Virus record (IMG/VR): IMGVR_UViG_3300025400_000011
Location: 1 to 64,000 of that record
DNA from: a virus
DNA: 64,000 nt
Reading direction: 5' to 3' (one strand)
Below the pieces are notes generated by a model. The model ran no database searches. It saw nothing but the letters and a program-made list of their open reading frames with translations, and was not told the DNA's origin. The position numbers were made by a program, and so were the translations under genes. Positions 44,000 to 52,100 of this stretch are shown here, in pieces. Within the stretch, counting starts at the first letter, position 1; every line of letters begins with the position of its first letter.

Positions 44000-45620
44000 T
44001 ATACCTCTTAACCCTAAGCTTACAGAACAACAGTTCTACACGTTTTTAGAGTTCTGTAAAGAGTATAAAGATTATATATACGACATATATTTTACTTGTC
44101 GTATTGATCCTTTCTTGCAAGATGCAATGGGTGATGTGTTTGTACAAAAAGATGCACATCAGTTTGCTATTGAAACAGCTTTATATGTACAAAAAGAAAC
44201 AGGTATAACTGTATCTGCTACGTTTAATAATATATCAGTACGAGCTAGTCAAAAGAACTTAGAGACTTGGATAAAAAACTTTAAACCTTTATATGATGCT
44301 GGTATAAGGTCTTGTACCCTACCCCATACACACTGGATGTTAACTAAACAGGTTAAACATAACTTTCCAGAACTATTTGTTAAGAACACTATTTTAAGAG
44401 CGGTTAAAGAACCAAGAGAAGTAGCAGCTTTAGCACAGGCTGGTTTTAACTATGTTAATCTTGATCGAGTACTCATGAGAGATCATGATAGACTTAGAGA
44501 GATAAAAAGAGTTAAAGACAAATACGATATCAAGCTATCTTTATTAGCTAATGAAGGTTGTGTAGGCGGGTGCCCTGTAATGGATGAGCATTACCACTTT
44601 AATAATACTAGAACAACAGGCAATCAGTACTTTACAGATCCTATTAGTAGAGTTAGTTGCCCTAAATGGCAGACTCAAGATTCAGCTGTACAGTTAACTA
44701 ATGCTAACTTTCCACCTTGGAGAGAAGATTGGTTAGAGTTTTTAGAGCTAGGTATTGATACGATTAAAATGCACGGTAGAGAGAATAGTAACCGTCTTAA
44801 TGAGACAATGGACATTATTCGTAGGTTTGCCAATAAAGAAGAAATACTGTTCAGTGGTTTCGAGCCTTATATAGAAGACACGAACTTAATAGAAAAACCT
44901 ATAAACACTTGGCGTCAAAAGATTAAGACGTGTAAGTTTAACTGTTGGGATTGTGATTACTGTACAAAAGTATGGAGAGCCAAGGGTAATAAAAACAATA
45001 AGAAAGTTGAAAAGGTAGCTCAATTATTAATAGACACTGTTAATCAGCCAATAGGAGATACTGTAGAAGGTATTACTTCAGATAAGATGAAACAGTTGTT
45101 AAACGGTATTGGTAAAATATCGACAGGTTACCTCGAAGTGGGTGTGTTAAACGGTGGCACATTTTGCGCTACCATTAAAGATAATAATCTCAAGGCATAT
45201 GCAGTCGATCATTGGCAAGAACAAACCAAATCTGCTAATGGTAAGGTAGATCTTGAATCCTCGAAAGAAAAATTTATTGAGAATGCTAAAAAGTATAAAG
45301 GTAATAACACTTTAAAGATATTCAATAGCCATTTTTTACAAGTCGAAAAATCTGATATTGGTAATATAGACTTTTTCTTTTATGATGCAGATCATAGCGA
45401 AGAAGCCAACTATCAAGCTATAATGTACTTTGCAGATAAGCTAGTAGATGAAGCTGTTCTTATATTTGACGATGCAAATTTTGATGGGGTAGTTAGCGGT
45501 GCTAAACGCGGTATTGCTGATGCTGGTTTAGAAGTAATATACGATAAGATATTATTAAATGATTTAGAAGATCCTGATATGTGGTGGAATGGTTTTTACC
45601 TGGCTATTGTAAAGAAATAA
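43986..45620 (+). CDS. U32-peptidase-like domain fused to a class I methyltransferase
   Basis: The GTG start overlaps the previous gene. The 544-aa product has two parts. Residues 1-330 form a TIM-barrel-like U32/UbiU-like domain, with LLANEGCVGGCPVMDEHYHF (Cys192, Cys196), SCPKW (Cys225) and CKFNCWDCDYC (Cys316, 320, 323, 326), which could hold an iron-sulphur cluster. Residues about 370-544 form a methyltransferase of the MTase24 type: LEVGVLNGGT (383-392) is the SAM-binding motif I, with YDADHSEEAN and IFDDANFDGV after it. Neither substrate is known. RNA, cofactor or virion-protein modification are possible. Its place among fibre genes is unusual. Confidence 0.72.
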   Translation: MKIFSIPLNPKLTEQQFYTFLEFCKEYKDYIYDIYFTCRIDPFLQDAMGDVFVQKDAHQFAIETALYVQKETGITVSATFNNISVRASQKNLETWIKNFKPLYDAGIRSCTLPHTHWMLTKQVKHNFPELFVKNTILRAVKEPREVAALAQAGFNYVNLDRVLMRDHDRLREIKRVKDKYDIKLSLLANEGCVGGCPVMDEHYHFNNTRTTGNQYFTDPISRVSCPKWQTQDSAVQLTNANFPPWREDWLEFLELGIDTIKMHGRENSNRLNETMDIIRRFANKEEILFSGFEPYIEDTNLIEKPINTWRQKIKTCKFNCWDCDYCTKVWRAKGNKNNKKVEKVAQLLIDTVNQPIGDTVEGITSDKMKQLLNGIGKISTGYLEVGVLNGGTFCATIKDNNLKAYAVDHWQEQTKSANGKVDLESSKEKFIENAKKYKGNNTLKIFNSHFLQVEKSDIGNIDFFFYDADHSEEANYQAIMYFADKLVDEAVLIFDDANFDGVVSGAKRGIADAGLEVIYDKILLNDLEDPDMWWNGFYLAIVKK

Positions 45621-45634
45621 TATAAAATATAGCT

Positions 45635-46702
45635 ATGAGTGACTTTTTAGACCGTTTTTATCTCGGAGACGAAATCTATCTCTTTGTACTCTTTACTATT
45701 ATGGTAGTAGCGGGTATTGCCAAAGAGCATAACCTGTTTGGATGTACGTACGGATGGTTAAAATTTAAACTTAAAAGTAACAAGTTAGTTATTGCTGTTA
45801 TTAGTCTTATTAGCGGTATATTACCTCTAGAAGGTAGAAGTACAGTTAGTGCAGGTATATTAGATACAGCAACAGCTTCAAAGGAGAAAGATGTAAAAGC
45901 ACGTCAAAAACTTGGACCTATCGACTTCCTTACCACCCATCACTATTATATGTGGTCTCCTATTGAGAAACCAGTAATACTACCAATGGCTGCGTTTGGT
46001 ATTACATATGCAGTATGGTTAAAAATGTTATGGCCGTTGATAGCTGTTAGTGCTGCATTTATTTTTTACTATTTATTCTTTGTTATTAAAGAAGACGAAA
46101 TAGAGATTACACCTCAAGAAAATCTTGGCGCTGGTAATTTTATCAAAAACGTAATACCGTTTATTGCTGCTGTTCTTACGTATATGCTACTTGGAGGAGA
46201 AGGCCCAGAGTTAGTGTTTCCTATCTTCGGTACTCTATTAGCTTATTATCTGTATATTACTAAGACTTATAGCTGGAAAAAGATTAGTAGTTATGTTAAT
46301 TGGACTACAATCACACTGATTGGTGTCATCTTCTTTACATCTGGTTATATGCAAGAGCATAGAGCTTGGATTGAACACGCTGTAAGAAACTGGGGCTTGG
46401 ATCCACATACATTTAGTGGTATGTATATTATTAGTATGTTACTATTTGCTGCTAGCTTTAGTATGGGTAGTGACGGTAAGTTTGCTGCACTAACAGTATT
46501 AGCTACAACAGTATTCGGTAGACAGTATCTACTATGGTTTTTTGCATTAGATTATTGTGGTTATCTTTTAACTCCAATGCACGAATGTGTTATGATTGGT
46601 AAACGTTACTTTGGTACCCCTCTATCCACATATTATAAAGCATTAGGTACCTGGGCATTTTTACTTTTATTAACTGCAGCTATTTTTACTTTTATTAAAT
46701 GA
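45635..46702 (+). CDS. Polytopic membrane protein, DUF401/ion-transporter-like
   Basis: The 355-aa protein has about eight or nine hydrophobic segments (near 15-30, 50-64, 113-145, 168-186, 190-207, 225-242, 263-280, 288-312 and 335-354). GILPLEGRSTVSAGILDTA (from residue 61) and HHYYMWSPIEKPVILP (from 102) resemble the LPMxGRxxxSA and YWxRHxWE-type motifs of DUF401 inner-membrane transporters of the ion transporter superfamily. It should lie in the host inner membrane. The transported substrate is unknown. It follows the U32-methyltransferase fusion by 15 bases, probably in the same transcript. Confidence 0.7.
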   Translation: MSDFLDRFYLGDEIYLFVLFTIMVVAGIAKEHNLFGCTYGWLKFKLKSNKLVIAVISLISGILPLEGRSTVSAGILDTATASKEKDVKARQKLGPIDFLTTHHYYMWSPIEKPVILPMAAFGITYAVWLKMLWPLIAVSAAFIFYYLFFVIKEDEIEITPQENLGAGNFIKNVIPFIAAVLTYMLLGGEGPELVFPIFGTLLAYYLYITKTYSWKKISSYVNWTTITLIGVIFFTSGYMQEHRAWIEHAVRNWGLDPHTFSGMYIISMLLFAASFSMGSDGKFAALTVLATTVFGRQYLLWFFALDYCGYLLTPMHECVMIGKRYFGTPLSTYYKALGTWAFLLLLTAAIFTFIK

Positions 46703-46738
46703 AAAACTTATTAACAGCATTCTCACGGTTTTGAAGGT

Positions 46739-46786
46739 GGATTCGTCTTTACTTTTTAGCTTTGACAAATCCGTTTATTTTTTATT
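46739..46786 (+). terminator. Possible terminator after the membrane protein gene
   Basis: GGATTCGTC (46739-46747) can pair with GACAAATCC (46764-46772) with one mismatch, and a T-rich tract (TTTATTTTTTATTTT) follows. The loop is long (16 bases), so strength is uncertain. The 140-base gap holds nothing else but the next promoter. Confidence 0.4.
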
Positions 46787-46817
46787 TTAAAACTCATACA
46801 AACTGTAGTATTTTTTA

Positions 46818-46824
46818 CTAAATA
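46818..46824 (+). promoter_or_regulatory. Late-promoter-like element CTAAATA
   Basis: CTAAATATT lies 18 bases before the ATG of the 341-aa fibre gene. It is the cyanophage-type variant of the T4 late promoter. Confidence 0.55.
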
Positions 46825-46842
46825 TTAACAACCAATACTACT

Positions 46843-47868
46843 ATGGCATATTTTAATCCAGCAAACGCTTACTCAGGTTATTCAGGCTACGGTGCACAAG
46901 GCTTCCAAGGAGCTCAGGGCGCTACAGGTGCTCAAGGTGCACAGGGTTTCCAAGGCCCACAAGGCGTTTCTGGTTACTCAGGCTTTACTGGCATAAGTGG
47001 TTATAGCGGTTTTACTGGTATTTCTGGTTACTCCGGCTTCAGCGGTGTTAAAGGTTCAACAGGTCTTTCTGGTACTTCAGGTTACTCAGGCTTTACTGGT
47101 ATTTCAGGCTACTCTGGTTTCTCTGGCCCACAAGGCTTCCAAGGACCTCAAGGTTTTTCAGGTACATCTGGTTACTCAGGCTTTACTGGTATTTCAGGTT
47201 TTAGTGGTCCTGGCGCTAACCAAACATTAAACACAAACAGCACTGTAGTATTCCAAACACTTTCAGCATTTTCAATCAGTGCAGTTAACTTAATCACGTT
47301 AAACGAGTATTTTGCATCTGCATCAAACTTTACTACATATGGTAATACGTTATTAAGTGGTGCTACTACAGTACAAGGTAACATGACTGTAAACGGTGTA
47401 GTCTTAGCTTCAGGTAATCTAGGTGTTGGTACAGCTTCACCAAGTTCCACATTAACAGTTAACGGTACATTATCAGCTGCTGGTGCAGTTGCTGTATCCA
47501 ATAACACATTTACGATTGATAAGACTGGTAACGTAGTAGCTTTAAGCTATAGTTCAACATCTACAAGACTACAAAAGACTAACATCAGAGATTTAGAAGA
47601 TGTTATTCCTGATGCTTTAGGCGTTACTCAAAACCTACACCCAGTTGTATACGATAGTTTAGTTGATGCATCAAGCAAAGACAACATCGGTCTTATTGCT
47701 GAAGACGTGTATTCTTTATTACCAAATGTGGTTAACCAATACACTGATGCTAATGGTGACCAAACATTTGTTGGTATTGATTACAGCCGTCTAACAGCTA
47801 TTCTTATTGATAACATTAAAGTGTTATCAAACAAGATTCAAGAGCTTAGTGCAAAGCTGCCACAATAA
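46843..47868 (+). CDS. Short collagen-like fibre with S74 chaperone (341 aa)
   Basis: MAYFNPANAYSGYSG leads into a mixed collagen-like shaft: GAQGFQGAQG at first, then GYSGFTGIS triplets up to about residue 123. A coiled or beta connector follows (NQTLNTNSTVVFQTLSAFSIS), a beta repeat (NLGVGTASPSSTLTVNGTLSA) and an S74 chaperone starting near Ser240 (Lys245), with GLIAEDVYSLLPNVV. It is expected to form a short trimeric fibre that matures by self-cleavage. The C-terminal chaperone resembles that of the 1089-aa fibre (KTNIR, VVYDSL), pointing to duplication. Confidence 0.87.
   Translation: MAYFNPANAYSGYSGYGAQGFQGAQGATGAQGAQGFQGPQGVSGYSGFTGISGYSGFTGISGYSGFSGVKGSTGLSGTSGYSGFTGISGYSGFSGPQGFQGPQGFSGTSGYSGFTGISGFSGPGANQTLNTNSTVVFQTLSAFSISAVNLITLNEYFASASNFTTYGNTLLSGATTVQGNMTVNGVVLASGNLGVGTASPSSTLTVNGTLSAAGAVAVSNNTFTIDKTGNVVALSYSSTSTRLQKTNIRDLEDVIPDALGVTQNLHPVVYDSLVDASSKDNIGLIAEDVYSLLPNVVNQYTDANGDQTFVGIDYSRLTAILIDNIKVLSNKIQELSAKLPQ
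46873..47212 (+). repeat. Collagen-like array of the 341-aa fibre
   Basis: A mixture of Gln-containing triplets (GAQ, GFQ, GPQ) and Gly-aromatic-Ser/Thr triplets, with one GVKGSTG unit also seen as GAKGSTG in the 1089-aa and 343-aa fibres. Confidence 0.85.
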
Positions 47869-47881
47869 CGTAAGTTAGAGT

Positions 47882-48115
47882 GTGGCTACACTTAAAACAA
47901 GCGTATTCAATCTTACCGAAACTCTAATAAACACTATTAGAGTGTATCGACAACAAGGAGCGGTGCTTGCTTCTGAGAGTAGGCAAGTTGCACGTATGGA
48001 TTCTTGTTCAAACTGTGAAAAGCTATCTGAAAAAGGCATATGTAATGTATGTGCTTGTTATATGAACTTAAAGGTTCGTCTTGAAGCAGCTAAATGCCCA
48101 CTTGGGAAATGGTAA
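47882..48115 (+). CDS. Small Cys-rich (zinc-binding) phage protein, DUF6171-like
   Basis: The 77-aa product begins at a GTG 14 bases after the previous stop. Six Cys (42, 45, 54, 57, 59, 72) form C-x2-C, C-x2-C-x-C and a final KCPLGKW. The spacing and the CPLGKW ending are typical of a small protein conserved in T4-like and other phages, probably binding zinc. Its role is unknown. In other phages it is found near baseplate genes, which agrees with the structural gene after it. Confidence 0.7.
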   Translation: MATLKTSVFNLTETLINTIRVYRQQGAVLASESRQVARMDSCSNCEKLSEKGICNVCACYMNLKVRLEAAKCPLGKW

Positions 48116-48143
48116 AAACGTATTTCTGCTGTAAGTAATAATA

Positions 48144-49178
48144 ATGCCTGTTATTAATATACAGTCCCTTACAAGTCCTACTACTTTAGCTGTAGGTACA
48201 GATGTAGGTAATCCGTATTCTTTCCAGCAATGGTTACAAAATAATAGCAATATTGATGTTAACTCTCAAGTTAGCCAATACAACACGTATTTAAAGACTT
48301 GGTACAAGAACAGAGCCAACTCACCGGCTACTATGTCTTTATATGTAAAGAACCTTTACATTAACTTCATAAAACAGCTTGGATTATCCACTCGTAATCC
48401 AGAAGAACAGGCATTTTTTAGTAGTATAGATTATAACAATGATTTGGATATACAAGGAGCAATAACTTATTATGCTCGTAAACTAAAAGACGTATCTAGA
48501 TATATAGCAGAACAACGTAATAACATAGTTTACTCCAAGATAAAAAATAACTTAATAGGTACTAGTGATTATCTGTCGAGCTTGTTTTATACCTATATCC
48601 TCAATGTTTTTACCATTAAACCAGATCCAAATAATGTGGTCATTACAAATGGTGATTTATTACAATACTTGCCTTCATTAAGTGCAATAGCGGATACTTT
48701 TAGTGTAGAAATAGAAGAGTTATACGACACTGCAAATTACTTAGATAGAGATCCAAGTGTAGATATTTCTCAGTACACCACCTTTGCTGCTAATACAAGT
48801 GCGCAGTTATATGAAACATCTTTTTACGATGTTCCTTCAGAATATATTCTTAACTTAATTATTCAGGCCCTACAATCAGCAAATACGTTAAATCCTTGCT
48901 ATGGTGTATCCGGCTTCGTAGGCACAACTATAAGTAATAATACAAATAACACTTCTACAATGAGTAATGTCTATGTTTATTCAGGCGACGGTCAAAGCAC
49001 GTCCTACCCTCTTGCAGGTATCACAAACGGTGATGCCTCTTTATATAGAGTTACTCTTGATGGTTTAGTACAAACACCTGGTACAGCTTATACCATAAGT
49101 GTTCAGAACGCAAATATACTTTTTAGTGGTATCCCGCCACTTGGTTCAGAAATAGTCATCGTAGCTCCAACCTCATAA
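48144..49178 (+). CDS. Predicted baseplate or fibre-adaptor protein (344 aa)
   Basis: The N-terminal 250 residues are helical (KTWYKNRANSPATMSLYVKN, KLKDVSRYIAEQRNNIVYSKI, SSLFYTYILNVF). The C-terminal 75 residues form a beta domain (YVYSGDGQSTSYPL, RVTLDGLVQTPGTAYTIS, ILFSGIPPLGSEIVIVAP), a common attachment domain of phage structural proteins. The stop is one base from the start of the giant 2185-aa fibre, so it may be the adaptor that fixes this fibre to the baseplate. TAAGTAATAATAATG precedes the gene. I do not assign a T4 counterpart. Confidence 0.65.
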   Translation: MPVINIQSLTSPTTLAVGTDVGNPYSFQQWLQNNSNIDVNSQVSQYNTYLKTWYKNRANSPATMSLYVKNLYINFIKQLGLSTRNPEEQAFFSSIDYNNDLDIQGAITYYARKLKDVSRYIAEQRNNIVYSKIKNNLIGTSDYLSSLFYTYILNVFTIKPDPNNVVITNGDLLQYLPSLSAIADTFSVEIEELYDTANYLDRDPSVDISQYTTFAANTSAQLYETSFYDVPSEYILNLIIQALQSANTLNPCYGVSGFVGTTISNNTNNTSTMSNVYVYSGDGQSTSYPLAGITNGDASLYRVTLDGLVQTPGTAYTISVQNANILFSGIPPLGSEIVIVAPTS

Positions 49179-49179
49179 C

Positions 49180-52100
49180 ATGTCGCTAACAACAGTAAAC
49201 CAACTTAGTCTTATACCTGCAGCCGCTGGGGTTTCAGGCCGTTCTGGTTTTTCTGGCTTCTCTGGGTTTCCTGGAGCACAAGGAGCACCCGGTGGTGCTT
49301 CTGGTTATAGTGGTCAATCAGGTACTTCTGGTTTCTCTGGGTTTACCGGTTTCAGTGGTTTTAGCGGTCTAAACGGTACAGTAGCATATTCCGGTACTTC
49401 TGGTTTCTCTGGGTTTAGCGGTTTTAGCGGTTATTCAGGCGCTACCGGTTTTAGCGGTTTTTCTAGTTTTTCAGGCTTCTCTGGGTTTTCAAGTTTTAGT
49501 GGTTATTCTGGCTACACCGGTCAATCTGGTTTTAGTGGTATATCAGGCTTTAGCGGTATAAGTGGTTTTAGCGGTATATCTGGTTATAGTGGTATGAGCG
49601 GTTTTACAGGTATATCTGGTTTCAGTGGTGCTCCTGGTGCAGCTGCAGCTTCCGGTTATTCTGGTTTTAGCGGTTATAGCGGTATTTCCGGTTATAGTGG
49701 TTTTTCTAGCTTTTCCGGTTACAGCGGTTTTAGTAGCTTTAGTGGTTACTCGGGCTTTAGCAGTTTTTCAGGTTTTTCAGGTTACTCCGGTTTTAGCAGC
49801 TTTAGCGGGTTCTCTGGTTTTAGTAGCTTTAGTGGTTTTTCAGGTACATCAGGTTATTCTGGTCAATCTGGTTTCTCAGGCTTCACTGGTTTATCAGGCT
49901 ATTCTGGTACGAGTGGTTTTAGCGGGAATTCAGGTACATCAGGTTATAGCGGGTATACCGGTTTACAAGGCTATTCTGGTTTAAGCGGTTATTCCGGACA
50001 ATCAGGTTTTAGCGGCATTTCAGGATGGTCAGGAGATTCAGGTATTAGCGGTTATTCTGGCTTTAGCGGTCAATCTGGTGCTTTAGGCATTTCAGGTTTT
50101 TCTGGTTACAGTGGTCAATCAGGCTACTCTGGTACTTCTGGTTATGTAGGTATTTCTGGTTACAGTGGTTTTAGCGGACAATCTGGTTGGTCTGGTTATT
50201 CTGGTATAAGTGGTACTAGTGGTTATTCTGGTCAATCAGGTTTTTCAGGCCCGTCTGGTTATTCCGGCTTTACAGGTATTTCTGGCTACTCTGGCTTTAG
50301 TGGTCAAGTAGGTACAACCGGTCAATCAGGTTATTCTGGTTTTAGTGGTCAATCAGGTTACAGTGGTCAATCTGGCTTCTCTGGTATTTCAGGCTTTAGT
50401 GGTTATACAGGTACATCTGGTACTTCTGGTTACTCCGGTATTAGCGGTTATTCAGGCTTTACTGGTATTTCAGGTACCTCAGGCTATTCCGGTTCAGTAG
50501 GTACATCCGGTACTTCAGGTTATTCCGGTACTTCTGGTTATTCAGGGCTTTCTGGTTACTCAGGTACAAGCGGCTATTCCGGTACTTCAGGCTATTCTGG
50601 TACAATAGGTACAAGCGGTTATTCTGGTATTAGTGGTTACTCAGGCTTTACTGGTATTTCAGGCTATTCCGGTTTTACAGGTACTTCAGGCTTTACTGGT
50701 ATATCTGGTTATAGTGGTATTTCAGGCTTTAGTGGCTTTACTGGTATTTCAGGTTATTCTGGACAATCAGGCTACTCCGGTACTTCTGGTACGGTAGGTA
50801 CTTCAGGTTACTCCGGTTATTCTGGCTTGTCTGGTGCTTCAGGTTATTCTGGTTTATCAGGCTTTAGCGGTATATCAGGTTATACAGGTATTTCAGGTCA
50901 TTCAGGCTTTAGTAGTTATTCTGGTTATAGCGGTCAATCAGGTTTTACAGGTATTTCTGGTTTCTCAGGTTGGTCAGGGCCAACAGGCGGTTCGGTTTAC
51001 GGTAGAACGTACTTCTTTAATGAAACTAATAGTGATCAAAACCCAGCAGTATTTGAACAACTAACCTTACAACCAGGTGGTATTAGTATAGAAGACGATC
51101 AAGTCACTATTACATCTGCAGCAGGTATAAGTGCTATTGGTTGGTACTTAACACCCCCAGGTGAACCTGGTTTAGTATATATTGAATCAGGTCTATGGGA
51201 TATTGAGTTCTACCGTTACGTAACGGGTGGTAGTGCTGGGTTTATATTCAGTATATACACATTCTCGATGGCTACTAGTGCCACGAGTACATTTATTTTA
51301 AGTGCTGATTCAGGACTTGTTTCTGATACAGTTTCGACATATCAAAAGATAGGCGCTGTTACAAGTAGTATCACCTCTCTATCTTCTACAGATCGTATTT
51401 TACTACAAGTAGCTGCTTATACTAACAGTGTAACACCAGTAACTGCTGCTTACCAATATAATGGTAGTTCAGTGTACAGTGTAGTACGTACTCCTATTGG
51501 TCAAGGTGTTGCTGGTCAGTCTGGTTATTCTGGCTACAGCGGTTTAGGTTATTCAGGCTACAGTGGTCAATCAGGCTATAGTGGTTTTACAGGCTTTAGT
51601 GGCTTCACTGGTATTAGTGGTTTCACTGGTACTTCAGGTTATTCAGGCTTTACAGGTATTTCTGGTGCTTCAGGCTATTCTGGTACAGTAGGTATTAGCG
51701 GTACTTCAGGTTATTCCGGCTTCACTGGTATATCTGGTTACTCTGGTATCTCTGGTTTTTCAGGCTTTACTGGTATAAGCGGTACTTCAGGTTACTCTGG
51801 CATTTCAGGTTATTCTGGTATTTCTGGTTATAGTGGTTATTCTGGTGCTTCAGGTTATTCTGGTACATCTGGCTTCTCTGGTATCTCAGGCTTTACTGGT
51901 ATTAGCGGTTATTCAGGCTTTACAGGTATTTCAGGTTATAGTGGTACTTCAGGCTACTCAGGTACATCTGGTTACAGCGGTTATTCCGGTCAATCTGGTT
52001 TCTCAGGTATATCAGGCTATAGTGGTACTTCAGGCTTTAGCGGTATATCTGGTTATAGCGGTTTTACAGGTCAATCTGGTACTTCAGGTTATAGCGGCTT

